Translations under genes and position numbers: made by a program
The notes under the pieces: model-generated
The model's database searches: none
Told to the model about the DNA's origin: nothing
What the model saw: only the letters and a program-made list of their open reading frames with translations
NCBI GenBank assembly: GCA_002402905.1
Contig: DHGT01000124.1
Coordinates: 53,183-117,182 of the forward strand
DNA length: 64,000 nucleotides
Source of the DNA: Desulfatitalea sp. UBA4791
Lineage (GTDB): Bacteria > Desulfobacterota > Desulfobacteria > Desulfobacterales > Desulfosarcinaceae
Direction: 5' to 3'
Shown here: positions 8,324-16,881 of the stretch, in pieces
Layout: each line of letters starts with the position of its first letter
Position numbering within the stretch: the stretch's first letter is position 1

Positions 8324-10137
8324 TGACGCTTAAAACCAAATCCACTACGGATATCGCTCTCGGAGATCACCGGCTGGTTCGGCGGCTGTTGCCGCTGGTT
8401 TTGTTGTTGCCACTGGCCTTGTTGTTGCCGCTGAGCGGGGCAGGCCGCCCGGCCGACGCCAGCAGCATGATCTACAAAAACTACATCGTGCGCTACGACC
8501 GCGGATGGGATATCCTGTGTGAACCGTACGTGGTCCAGAAAAACGACTGGATTCTCAAAATCTTCCGTCAAAAAGGAGAGATCGCCCACGCAGATTTTCG
8601 GGATTTTTTAGGCATTTTTCAGCGTCTCAACCCCCATGTCACCGACATCAATCTTCTCCGGCCGGGCCAGGCCGTCGATATCCCGTTGCGCAAACTCGAG
8701 CACGGCACCTTGTCCGGCCAGGCCAGCGGCGTGGTCACCATCCCTTTCGTCACCCTGGCCAAGGTGACCGAGGCCGTGCTGCAAAACGCCATGCCTTACA
8801 CCGTGCAGCGTGGTGACACGGTTTCCCAGTTGATTGCCAAATACTACGGCCGCTTTGGCAGCCGCGCCTACCAGGAGGGCGTCAAGCTGTTCCAGGCCGC
8901 CAATCCACAAATCGAAAACCTCGATAGGATTTATGCGGGGCAGAATGTCTACATGCCCGACCCGGCCATCCGCGAAAAAGAGTGGTACGCCGCCATGTAC
9001 GACGCGGAAGGCAACCTGCGCGAGACCATCGACATGGGCACTGCCGGGGCCGCAGGAGCAGCGGGCCGGCCATTGCCCACCAGCGGGTTGCCGACGTCCG
9101 ATCCCGAAGCGCCACCCGGCGCCCTGGCCCAAGCGGCCGCCACGGTCGGCGGTCAACTCAACGAGAAGGGCACTTATTTCATCCCACGGCCTACTGGCGA
9201 CGACTTTGAAGTCGACCTTTCCCAACACCCCATGCTGACGCTTCCCGAGCAAAAGATGCTCTTCACGCGAGACGGCCGCATTATGGGCATCGACCCGGAA
9301 ACCCTCAAACCCAACTGGCCGGAAGGCAAAGTGGTCACCTACGATGAGCAGGCGTCGGTGGAAGAGATTGTCGCCGCCATCTTCGACGCCATTGGCGGGG
9401 CAGAGGATCAGACCCGGAGCGAGGTTGGCTTCACCGCCGCGGGGGTGCAGGTGACGGTTCACGCCAAGTGGGTCAAAACGCTGGCCGATCAGCGATGGCT
9501 CTGCATCACGCCCATCGCCGGACCGGAAGAGCAGACCCCGGAATCCATTCGCCGCTACCTCGCCCAGAACGGCATCGAACTCAAAGAGGTGTTCCCCGGT
9601 GGCCAGGCTGTCACGGCCGACCCGGCTGCCGTTGGTCAACGGCACCTCGTGAAAAACATTCTCGCCATCGCCCCGACCGGCCAGAAGGATTTTGCCCAGC
9701 GTCTCTGCCGGGCGCTCGGATTTACCTACGCGCCCGATGTGGCCGTCACCTTCCCCTATGCCGGCATCCAGATCCAGGCCTATGCCAATCTGGTTACGGC
9801 ACCCGGCGGAAAAGAGATCCTGGTGGATTTCGGCGATCTTTACGGGGACGCGGTCAAAGCCATCGGCGCATCGGGCATGCAGGTGGTTCAAATCAGCGCC
9901 GACGACACCTTCACGGCCATGGTCCGCAAGATATTGGATGGTCTGGGGTTTTCCTACACTGAAAACCCGACCCTGCCGGCCGCTCGGCGCTCGTCCGAGT
10001 ACAACACCTTGGTCACGGTTCAGGGTATTCTATATACGGACGCCCAGGCCAACCGCGCCCTGCTCTCGGCCGCGGACCTGCATTCAGCCGTGACCGACCT
10101 GATCAGCGCCGAGGGCATCGCAGTGATCACATGGTAG
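8320..10137 (+). CDS. Exported protein with two LysM domains
   Basis: A 605-residue protein of unknown function that probably binds peptidoglycan. Residues 20-48 form a leucine-rich signal segment ending ADASS. A divergent LysM lies near 60-125 (ILCEPYVVQKNDWILKIF ... LLRPGQAVDIPL). A better LysM lies near 155-212 (YTVQRGDTVSQLIAKYYG ... RIYAGQNVYMPD). After a low-complexity Gly/Ala/Pro linker (about 235-275), residues 290-605 are an alpha/beta region with no family I recognise. That region appears to hold a repeated module (EIVAAIFDAIGG, FAQRLCRALGF, FTAMVRKILDGLGF). The start overlaps thrC by four bases; ATG at 8323 is equally possible. Co-transcription with thrC looks positional rather than functional. 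Confidence 0.75.
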   Translation: MMTLKTKSTTDIALGDHRLVRRLLPLVLLLPLALLLPLSGAGRPADASSMIYKNYIVRYDRGWDILCEPYVVQKNDWILKIFRQKGEIAHADFRDFLGIFQRLNPHVTDINLLRPGQAVDIPLRKLEHGTLSGQASGVVTIPFVTLAKVTEAVLQNAMPYTVQRGDTVSQLIAKYYGRFGSRAYQEGVKLFQAANPQIENLDRIYAGQNVYMPDPAIREKEWYAAMYDAEGNLRETIDMGTAGAAGAAGRPLPTSGLPTSDPEAPPGALAQAAATVGGQLNEKGTYFIPRPTGDDFEVDLSQHPMLTLPEQKMLFTRDGRIMGIDPETLKPNWPEGKVVTYDEQASVEEIVAAIFDAIGGAEDQTRSEVGFTAAGVQVTVHAKWVKTLADQRWLCITPIAGPEEQTPESIRRYLAQNGIELKEVFPGGQAVTADPAAVGQRHLVKNILAIAPTGQKDFAQRLCRALGFTYAPDVAVTFPYAGIQIQAYANLVTAPGGKEILVDFGDLYGDAVKAIGASGMQVVQISADDTFTAMVRKILDGLGFSYTENPTLPAARRSSEYNTLVTVQGILYTDAQANRALLSAADLHSAVTDLISAEGIAVITW

Positions 10138-10209
10138 CCCAAGCCGTTTCGCAATCTTCGACACGCCATACGGAGTCATCATGATAAACATCGACAGAAT
10201 ACCTTCACT

Positions 10210-10233
10210 TTCATACGTTCATACGTTCATACG
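10210..10233 (+). repeat. Three tandem copies of TTCATACG
   Basis: The 8-mer TTCATACG occurs three times without interruption (10210, 10218, 10226) in the gap before the TPR lipoprotein gene. It is a simple short tandem repeat with no assigned role and may vary in copy number. Confidence 0.8.
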
Positions 10234-10282
10234 TTCCACTTCTCGCAAAACTCGGCAGCCCTTTAAACCCAGCAGGCCGACA

Positions 10283-11041
10283 ATGAAGCAATTTAGCCTG
10301 ATCCTATCGACCTTGTTGCTCACCGGCCTGTTATGGTCCTGTGGCGGACAGCAAACCCAACACGATGAAGCCCTGGCCTCCGCCACACGAGAGATCGGCG
10401 AAGCCTATATGCGACAGGGCGATTACACATCGGCTCTGCGCGAACTCACCAAGGCCGAATCGCTGAACCCCGAAGACCCTTTCGTGCACAACAGCATGGG
10501 ATTGTGCTACATGGCCAAAAAGCGCATGCCAGATGCCATCAGCCACTTTCAGAAGGCCGTGGCCCTGAAGCCGAGTTACACCCCGGCCCGTAACAACCTG
10601 GGGGTTGCTTACCTGACTGTTGAGGAGTGGGACCGGGCCATCGAAACCTTCAAGGAAATCACCAAAGACGCCCTCTACGCCACGCCCCAGTTTCCGCTCT
10701 CCAATTTGGGACTGGCCTACTACCGGAAAGGCGACTACCCGACATCGTTACAGTACTACAAGGAAGCGCTCAAGCTGCAACCCGACCTGGTCAACGCCCT
10801 ATTTGGCACCGGCCGTACCTACCTGGCCATGAACCAGGGGCGCCTGGCCCTGCGTTACCTGGAACAGGCCGTCCAGCTGGCACCCAATGTCCCAGAGATT
10901 CATTTTCATCTGGGGGAAGCTTATCTTCTGACCGGTCAGATCGAGCAGGCTCGTGCCTCGTATGAGACGGTGATTTCTTTATCATCGCCAGAAAGTGAAT
11001 TGACTCTGAAGGCAAAACAACGGTTGGGAATCGGGCGATAA
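10283..11041 (+). CDS. TPR lipoprotein, PilF/PilW-like candidate pilotin
   Basis: A 252-residue lipoprotein. The signal peptide ends in the lipobox-like GLLWSC near residue 20, so it should be anchored in the outer membrane. About six tetratricopeptide repeats follow (EIGEAYMRQGDYTSALREL, NSMGLCYMAKKRMPDAISHF, NNLGVAYLTVEEWDRAIETF and others). PilF/PilW proteins of this shape help the PilQ secretin assemble, and the pilMNOPQ operon converges on this gene from the right, which supports that role by inference. The frame is open 34 codons further upstream, but the ATG at 10283 gives the signal peptide. Generic TPR lipoproteins look the same, so the pilotin role is not proven. Confidence 0.8.
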   Translation: MKQFSLILSTLLLTGLLWSCGGQQTQHDEALASATREIGEAYMRQGDYTSALRELTKAESLNPEDPFVHNSMGLCYMAKKRMPDAISHFQKAVALKPSYTPARNNLGVAYLTVEEWDRAIETFKEITKDALYATPQFPLSNLGLAYYRKGDYPTSLQYYKEALKLQPDLVNALFGTGRTYLAMNQGRLALRYLEQAVQLAPNVPEIHFHLGEAYLLTGQIEQARASYETVISLSSPESELTLKAKQRLGIGR

Positions 11042-11069
11042 TTGTCCCTAACAGGGTTTAGGGCACAAT
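11041..11069. repeat. Hairpin directly after the TPR lipoprotein gene
   Basis: ATTGTCCCTAA (from 11041) pairs with TTAGGGCACAAT (to 11069) with a one-base bulge. The hairpin starts right at the stop codon. No T-run follows, so it is more likely an mRNA 3'-end stabiliser or repeat than an intrinsic terminator. Confidence 0.5.
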
Positions 11070-11102
11070 CAAAAATGAAATAAGCTCTGTATAGAATCCA
11101 AG

Positions 11103-11157
11103 GCAGGGACAAAAAACGTTCCCATGCTGATAGCGTGGAAACGTTTTTTGTCCCTGC
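11103..11157. repeat. 55-bp near-perfect inverted repeat
   Basis: Bases 11103-11124 and 11136-11157 are inverted copies of each other, matching at 21 of 22 positions around an 11-base loop. The arms include GGGACAAAAAACGTT. It lies between two convergent transcription units (TPR lipoprotein and pilQ). With A-runs and T-runs inside the arms it could terminate in both directions, or it may be a REP-like mobile palindrome. Confidence 0.75.
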
Positions 11158-11290
11158 AATTTTCTGAGGAATACACCAACAATTATAAATGGTGGCGTAT
11201 CTCCCTCTTCATTTCGGGCCTTGTAGGCCTATTCTTTTCAGCACTCTCTCAGCCTATCGATTCAGAGTGCTTATACTTTAACAGCCTTCC

Positions 11291-13669
11291 TTACGGATTC
11301 AACGCCGTCGCTTGCTCCAACGTTACGATCCTCGGGGTCATGAAAATTAACAGTTCGTTACTTTGTGTACTCCGGGTTGTATTCTTGAAAAGCCATCCCA
11401 GCAAGGGGATTCTACCCAAGCCTGGGAAACTGTTTTGCCCCTTGTTTTCCGAAGACTTTATGATTCCACCGATCACAATGGTATCACCGTCATTGACCAG
11501 TAGCTCGGTCTCGGCTTCGTTGGTGGAAACCGAGGGGACACCCGCGGTGATGCCAGCCACATCGTTTTTGGTGATATAGATGCTCATCGAAATGCGATTG
11601 TCAGGAGTGACATGCGGCGTCACTTCGAGCAGCAAGTCGATATTCTTGAATTTTACAGAGGACCCACCGGAAGAGTCGCGTTCCAGGTAGGGATACTCGA
11701 CGCCCTGTTTGATCTTGGCCTTCTTGTTATCCAGAGTCAGGATTTTAGGTGACGAGAGAATTCGTCCTTCTCCCATGGTTTCAAGGGCATTGAGACGCGC
11801 ATTGATGACAAACGGCACGCCGGTCAGGCGAGAGAAACTGATGCCGATATCATTATTACCCTCGGATGGGAAATTCATGCTTGCATCGGTACCGAATTCC
11901 CAACTCCCAAGGCTGTCCGGACCAAATGCGAGATCCCAGGTAATGCCCAGCTCCCTCGAAAAGGTATCGCTCACTTCGACCACACGCGCTTCGATCACCA
12001 CCTGGGCGGTCACCTTGTCGATGCGGCGCACAATCTCCTGGGCCTGCCGCACGATTTCCGCCGTATCGGTGATGATGATCTGGTTGTTTTTCGCGTCCAC
12101 GCTGACGCTGCCGCGATCCTTAGTCAAAATATTCTTGATATGCGGTTGAATCTCGCCGGCGGCATTCGAATAGCTAACCGGGATGTACTTGGTGATCAGC
12201 GGCTCCAGCGCCTTGACCTCCTCGCGCGCCTTACGGTAGGCTTCTAACTTGGCTTTTCGCAGGTCTTCCTCGGCCTTGAGCGTTTCCAGGGTAGCAATAC
12301 GAACGATGTCTCCCTCCTTGGCCATGCCCAACTGGTTCATGCGGAGCACCAGGTCGAGCACCTGATCCCAGGGCACCGGTTTGTCCAGGGTCATGGTCAC
12401 CTTACCCGTGACATCCTTGTCGATGGCAAAGTTCTTGCCGCTCACCTCCCGCAGGATGCGGAAGACATTTTTGATATCGGTTTCGTAAAAGTCCAGGGCG
12501 ATTTTTTCCCCGGTGAACACCTTGCGTTGATAGCCGAGCATGGATTGAAGCTCGGCGTCATCGGCTTGCGCCTTGTCTGCCACGCTCATCATTTCAGGTG
12601 TTGCATCTGGCATGGCGGCACGGTTTGGGGCGCCGGCGGTGACTGGCGCCGGTATGGGGGCCAGTGCGCCCTCGCTGCTGGGCAACGGCTGGGTTTCAGC
12701 ATCGCTGAGCACACGCTTCCAATCCGGCAGATTGGCCTGTTCGAGCGGCTTGGGCGGCACGCTGGACGATTCGAAATGGACCATCAACAGGTTGTCGGCC
12801 TGCTCTGCCACGTAGGGTACCGCTTCGCGCAGCTCGATGGAGACGATGGATTCGTTTTTCGCTTGGGACGATTGTGTGGGCATAATCCGGTCCACGGCGC
12901 TGGTAAAACGGGTGGTGATCAGGGGCCGCTGCCGATAGGAGGGAATGCGCGTGTTGAGCAGCCGGATCTGGAGCTGCCGCGGGCCGACCTTTTCGAGGCG
13001 GTAGTCCACGGCATGAGTGGTGCCGACCACCAGGGTGGACTTTCCCTCGGCCTCGCTGAGAAAATCGATCTTGTTGACCCAGGCCCCGGAAGCAGGCGCT
13101 TTACTGCTGCTCTTGACGATCGGTTGGGCGGACGATGTGCGGGCTGCCGTCTCTTGGGAGAGGGGCTCTGCCGAAGCAGCGGCGGTCGCCACAGCCGGTG
13201 CAGCATCGGCCTTGGCTCCGGCGGCTTCGGCCGACCGGGCAAAGCGCACCTGAACCGTATTGCCTTCCTGGACCGCTGTGTAACTGGCGTCTCCGGCCAG
13301 CTGGATTTCGACCCGCGCCGTACGCTGACCATTGCCCTGGCGCGCCGAAATCAATGGGATCATATCGATCGAATTGGGCCGGTTGATCTGGGCCTGCCCG
13401 GCGGTGGTCTCGGGAAAATAGAGCACCACGGCCAAGGGATCGGGTTGCTTCAGGGAAGAAAAGGTCAGGGGCCGGTCGGCCGTAATGGTCACCTGGACGC
13501 CCTCATCTGTCTCAACGGCTGCAATCGATGATATGGCCGTCAAAGGCGCCGATGCCTCGGGTGCCGCAGCCGCCTCGGGGCCAGGCTGGGACGCGCATCC
13601 GAAGAACATGACCGCCATGCCGAGGGTGAATACAATCAGGGCCGCGATTCTTGCAATTTTCGTTGTCAT
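11291..13669 (-). CDS. pilQ: Type IV pilus secretin PilQ
   Basis: Forms the outer-membrane pore through which type IV pili pass. It has 792 residues. The lipoprotein-like signal has MFFGCAS near residue 25. Two AMIN-type regions follow (about 40-130 and 200-300) that bind peptidoglycan. An STN/N0 domain lies near 390-470 (KIALDFYETDIKNVFRILRE). A secretin N1-type domain comes next, and the secretin barrel spans about 560-790 (VEYPYLERDSSGGSSVKF, VNDGDTIVIGGIIKSSE, PGLGRIPLLGWLFKN). It is the last gene of pilMNOPQ, and its ATG follows the pilP stop by one base. Confidence 0.96.
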   Translation of the reverse strand: MTTKIARIAALIVFTLGMAVMFFGCASQPGPEAAAAPEASAPLTAISSIAAVETDEGVQVTITADRPLTFSSLKQPDPLAVVLYFPETTAGQAQINRPNSIDMIPLISARQGNGQRTARVEIQLAGDASYTAVQEGNTVQVRFARSAEAAGAKADAAPAVATAAASAEPLSQETAARTSSAQPIVKSSSKAPASGAWVNKIDFLSEAEGKSTLVVGTTHAVDYRLEKVGPRQLQIRLLNTRIPSYRQRPLITTRFTSAVDRIMPTQSSQAKNESIVSIELREAVPYVAEQADNLLMVHFESSSVPPKPLEQANLPDWKRVLSDAETQPLPSSEGALAPIPAPVTAGAPNRAAMPDATPEMMSVADKAQADDAELQSMLGYQRKVFTGEKIALDFYETDIKNVFRILREVSGKNFAIDKDVTGKVTMTLDKPVPWDQVLDLVLRMNQLGMAKEGDIVRIATLETLKAEEDLRKAKLEAYRKAREEVKALEPLITKYIPVSYSNAAGEIQPHIKNILTKDRGSVSVDAKNNQIIITDTAEIVRQAQEIVRRIDKVTAQVVIEARVVEVSDTFSRELGITWDLAFGPDSLGSWEFGTDASMNFPSEGNNDIGISFSRLTGVPFVINARLNALETMGEGRILSSPKILTLDNKKAKIKQGVEYPYLERDSSGGSSVKFKNIDLLLEVTPHVTPDNRISMSIYITKNDVAGITAGVPSVSTNEAETELLVNDGDTIVIGGIIKSSENKGQNSFPGLGRIPLLGWLFKNTTRSTQSNELLIFMTPRIVTLEQATALNP

Positions 13670-13670
13670 A

Positions 13671-14324
13671 TTAAAACTCTCCAGCAGGTTTCTGAAGTTT
13701 CAACTCCGAATTTTCGATCCTTAGCTCTCCCATCACGTTCTCGACCTCTTCCTCGATCACGATGCGGTCCTTGTCGATATCGACCACCTGCCCCGCATTC
13801 AATCCGACATAGGTGCCCTTTTTGACCACATAGCCCTTGCCGGTGGCGTCTTCCACTAGGGCGCGGTTTCCGCTGGGTGATCGGATGATGGCCGTCACCT
13901 TGAGCTGGCTGAGTGCCACGCGCTCCAGAGGCGTTTGGGGTGTACGCTTTTCTCGCTTGCCCGTCGCCTTGGGTGTTTCCTGAAGATCGGGCTGTTCCTT
14001 GAAAAGCGGTTCGAAAGGATCGAAACGCCCATCGGGATTGTAACTGCCTGCGATTTGCATAGCCGCCTGGATCAACTCGGAAGTTTCGGCAGAGGGGGCC
14101 GCAACCGGCGCGACATCGGGAGCCGAAGGTTGCGCCTGGGGAGACACGTCGGTCTGCGGACCGGATGAGACCGGGGCCGGAACCGGTGTCGGCTTCACCG
14201 AAATCTTCTTGCTCGTGGCTTTGGGCTGGGGGGCTGGAGGCGCCTTCTCGCCGCATCCGAGCAGGCTGATCAGCATCAAGATCGCTCCCCACCTGAACAG
14301 CAGTACCATCAGTTGCCTCTTCAT
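13671..14324 (-). CDS. pilP: Type IV pilus assembly lipoprotein PilP
   Basis: Inner-membrane lipoprotein of 217 residues that links the PilNO platform to the PilQ secretin. The signal peptide ends in a lipobox (LISLLGCGEK, Cys near residue 24). A Pro/Ala-rich linker follows to about residue 80, then the PilP beta-domain containing RVALSQLKVTAIIRSPSGNR and YVVKKGTYVGLNAGQVVDID. I chose the ATG at 14324, which has AGGTGA eight bases upstream; a GTG four codons earlier is possible. It sits between pilO and pilQ with almost no spacing. Confidence 0.94.
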   Translation of the reverse strand: MKRQLMVLLFRWGAILMLISLLGCGEKAPPAPQPKATSKKISVKPTPVPAPVSSGPQTDVSPQAQPSAPDVAPVAAPSAETSELIQAAMQIAGSYNPDGRFDPFEPLFKEQPDLQETPKATGKREKRTPQTPLERVALSQLKVTAIIRSPSGNRALVEDATGKGYVVKKGTYVGLNAGQVVDIDKDRIVIEEEVENVMGELRIENSELKLQKPAGEF

Positions 14325-14336
14325 ATTCGCCGTCAC

Positions 14337-14981
14337 CTATCTCTTTTTCTTCTTGGTTCCGCCCTTTTTGGGTTGCACAGGGGCTTGTTCGACAAATTTG
14401 TATGTCACGGCCTGGCAGACCGTGGTCAAGGTGTTGCCCCCGTCTTTTTTAGATTGGGGTGCCATCTTGATATTCCGGACATTGACAATGCGCGGCAGGT
14501 TGGCGACCTTATCCATGAATACCACCATTTGGTGATAGGTACCGGTCACGCTGATATCCACGGGAATCTCGGCATAAAAATCCTTGCGGCTCTCCGGTTT
14601 GGGTTGAAAGAGCAGAAATTCCAATCCGGCATCCTTACCTGCCTGGGAAATACCGGTGATAAGCGAGGGAATCTCCTCGTTTTCCGGCAGGGCCCGCATC
14701 ACCTGTTTGTACTGGGCCTCTTTATGCTTCATCTTGTTGCGCCAGTCGTTGAGCTCGGCCGCATTCTTTTTGGCCTTGGCCAGCTCCTGTTGAACCGAAG
14801 CGAGCTGTTTTTCCAAGGTGCCGATTTTGTCGTACTTGGGATAGAGAAGCAGCCAGATCGACAACCCGATGATCACCACCAGGACACCCGCATAAATGCC
14901 GATGCGCTGGGGTTTGCTCAACCCTTCAATCTTTTCAAACAGGGACGTCAGTGCGCTGCTTGACGTGTTGCCTTTTTTCAT
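14337..14981 (-). CDS. pilO: Type IV pilus inner-membrane protein PilO
   Basis: Part of the PilM-N-O-P alignment complex. The 214-residue protein has a short cytoplasmic start and one membrane segment near residues 26-48 (IGIYAGVLVVIIGLSIWLLL). A coiled coil spans about 55-90 (IGTLEKQLASVQQELAKAKK). The periplasmic ferredoxin-like domain follows, including VSVTGTYHQMVVFMDKVANL. The C-terminus is strongly basic (KKGGTKKKKR). Its start overlaps the pilN stop by four bases, a sign of coupled translation. Confidence 0.95.
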   Translation of the reverse strand: MKKGNTSSSALTSLFEKIEGLSKPQRIGIYAGVLVVIIGLSIWLLLYPKYDKIGTLEKQLASVQQELAKAKKNAAELNDWRNKMKHKEAQYKQVMRALPENEEIPSLITGISQAGKDAGLEFLLFQPKPESRKDFYAEIPVDISVTGTYHQMVVFMDKVANLPRIVNVRNIKMAPQSKKDGGNTLTTVCQAVTYKFVEQAPVQPKKGGTKKKKR

Positions 14982-15562
14982 TTCTGTTTAACCTCACCGG
15001 TCGCTTGTTCGGGTGGCTTTACCTGAAAGTTGACATCGAACTGCTTGAGGCTCAGCTCTTTTCCGGCCTTGATCGTCTGATGCTTGATCGCCGCCAGACG
15101 CACCGCCTGAAATCGCTCCGACTTTTCGACGCGCGTCATGTAGTCGGCCACGGTCTGGTTGTCCACGGCGATGCCGCTCACCTTGAAGCCACCGCCTTGC
15201 TCCTCGACCTGGGTGTACCACATGCGTTTCTCCACCACGACCTGATAGAGCGCATCCAGGTTTTCAACGGGCGCCTTGCGGTCCCTTTCCAGCGATTCGA
15301 TCACCTGGATCTTCTTGTCCAGGACGGCCAGATTCTTCTTGATCTCTTCGATCTCTTTGTTGATCTGCTGATATTTGGCCACCTGTTCGCGGGTGCTGGC
15401 GATCTCGCTATTGAGGTCATCCACCTTTCCGTTGAGATAGGAGTTGGCCCAAAAGATCAGCAGGCCCACAAAAACCACCGACATAAGGAACACATTCACC
15501 TGGTAGCGAATGTTCTCTTTTTTCCGGGCTGCACGATATGGAAGTAAATTGATGCGTATCAT
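14978..15562 (-). CDS. pilN: Type IV pilus inner-membrane protein PilN
   Basis: Partner of PilO and PilM in the pilus alignment complex. The protein has 194 residues. It begins with the diagnostic MIRINLLPYR, whose conserved INLLP binds the PilM groove. One membrane segment lies near 22-44, a coiled coil near 50-95 (EIASTREQVAKYQQINKEIE), and the periplasmic domain contains VEKRMWYTQVEEQGGGFKVS. Its start overlaps the pilM stop by four bases. Confidence 0.95.
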   Translation of the reverse strand: MIRINLLPYRAARKKENIRYQVNVFLMSVVFVGLLIFWANSYLNGKVDDLNSEIASTREQVAKYQQINKEIEEIKKNLAVLDKKIQVIESLERDRKAPVENLDALYQVVVEKRMWYTQVEEQGGGFKVSGIAVDNQTVADYMTRVEKSERFQAVRLAAIKHQTIKAGKELSLKQFDVNFQVKPPEQATGEVKQK

Positions 15563-16614
15563 TTGTCATCCATTTTGCGGGTGGCCAGCCCCATGCAAAT
15601 GGATGCCTGGGGGGCGATTTTTTCAAGATACTCGGTATCGAATTTTTCACTGTCGACATAAAAATGCTGGAACGGGTTGATGGTACTCACCTCGGCCGAC
15701 GTCTCCACCGCCAGCAGTTGACGCAGTTCCTGGATATTGCCGCCGCCGCCGCTGAGAACGATTTTCTTGATATGATCGTCGGGGTAGGTGGAGTAGAAAA
15801 AGTCCAGGGCCCGTCTGATCTCCGTGCACCAATCTGTGACCACCGACGAGATGATATCCGAAAGGTCCTCGGCCGAAATTTTGTCGCTGCCTTCACCGAA
15901 TTTGATCGCCTCGGACTCTTCGCTGGAGCAATCGATCAAGTTGGCGATTTTCTGATTGATCTGCCCGCAACCAAGGGACACATCGCGCATGAAGACCGAA
16001 ATGCCCCCCTTGAGAATGTTCAGAGAAGTTTTGCTGGCCCCGATGTCGATCAAGGCGATATTCTCATCGGACTGGGGCTCGTAGTTGATTTCAAAGACAT
16101 TCTGCAAGGCGAAAGCGTCCACATCGATGACGCGCGGCTCCAGTCCGGCCAGTTCGGCCAGATGGACATAGTCGTTGACCATCTCTTTCTTGGCGGCCAC
16201 CAGAAGCACATTCATCTGGTTGGGATTGTTTTCGCTTTCGCCCAGAATTTGGAAGTCGAGATTGACGTCGTTGATATCGAAGGGAATATATTGCTCGGCC
16301 TCGAAGTGGATGGTGTCCTGAAGCTGCTCCTCGCTGGCGGTTTGCACGCTGATCTTCTTAACGATCACCGAATAGCCGCCAATGGAGATGGCCACGCTAT
16401 GGTTTTTGATGCCATAGGATTTGAAAAGGTTACGCAACACTTCCGCCACCGCCTCCGGGTCCTTGATGGCGCCGTCTTCGATCAAACCCGGTGCGATGTC
16501 GATCATCCCGAATTTGGACAGGGTGTAGCCTTTTTTGCCTTCGATTATCTCGGCAGCCTTAATGGCCTTGGAGCCGATATCGAGTCCCACCAATCGATTC
16601 TTGGTACCAAACAT
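15559..16614 (-). CDS. pilM: Type IV pilus actin-like ATPase PilM
   Basis: Cytoplasmic actin/FtsA-like protein that recruits PilN. The 351-residue product has the actin-fold phosphate loops: VGLDIGSKAIKAAEI near residues 9-23, IALIDIGASKTSLNIL near 187-202, and the adenosine motif VLSGGGGNIQELRQLL near 294-309. It is the first pil gene of the operon, placed just after a small XRE regulator on the same strand, and overlaps pilN. Confidence 0.96.
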   Translation of the reverse strand: MFGTKNRLVGLDIGSKAIKAAEIIEGKKGYTLSKFGMIDIAPGLIEDGAIKDPEAVAEVLRNLFKSYGIKNHSVAISIGGYSVIVKKISVQTASEEQLQDTIHFEAEQYIPFDINDVNLDFQILGESENNPNQMNVLLVAAKKEMVNDYVHLAELAGLEPRVIDVDAFALQNVFEINYEPQSDENIALIDIGASKTSLNILKGGISVFMRDVSLGCGQINQKIANLIDCSSEESEAIKFGEGSDKISAEDLSDIISSVVTDWCTEIRRALDFFYSTYPDDHIKKIVLSGGGGNIQELRQLLAVETSAEVSTINPFQHFYVDSEKFDTEYLEKIAPQASICMGLATRKMDDK

Positions 16615-16623
16615 AGTCTACTC

Positions 16624-16821
16624 TCACTCGCCAAAGATTTTTTTCGCGTCCGACAAACCGTATCCAAGGGCCAGTAATATCTTACGCTTGGTTTCCATCC
16701 GACAAGGTTTTCCCTGCTCGATTCGCGTAATGGTGATCGGTGACACATTTGCTTCTCTGGCTAATTCGGATTTGCTCATCAAAAGAGATTCGCGAATTTT
16801 TTTTAATGAATTCTTAGCCAT
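16624..16821 (-). CDS. Small XRE-type helix-turn-helix regulator
   Basis: A 65-residue protein that is essentially one Cro/C1-type helix-turn-helix (LLMSKSELAREANVSPITITRIEQGK). Its ten-base gap to pilM suggests one transcript and a role in controlling the pilus operon, by inference. The start is not certain. The ATG at 16821 gives MAKNSLKKIRESL but has a poor ribosome site. An in-frame TTG at 16875 has AAAGGAG six bases upstream and would add 18 residues. Palindromes about 170-200 bases upstream are candidate binding sites for it. Confidence 0.8.
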   Translation of the reverse strand: MAKNSLKKIRESLLMSKSELAREANVSPITITRIEQGKPCRMETKRKILLALGYGLSDAKKIFGE

Positions 16822-16881
16822 GTTCAATTTTTTGCCTATCCGTATTTTAGAATTTGCGTATTGGCCATCGACCAAAACCAT

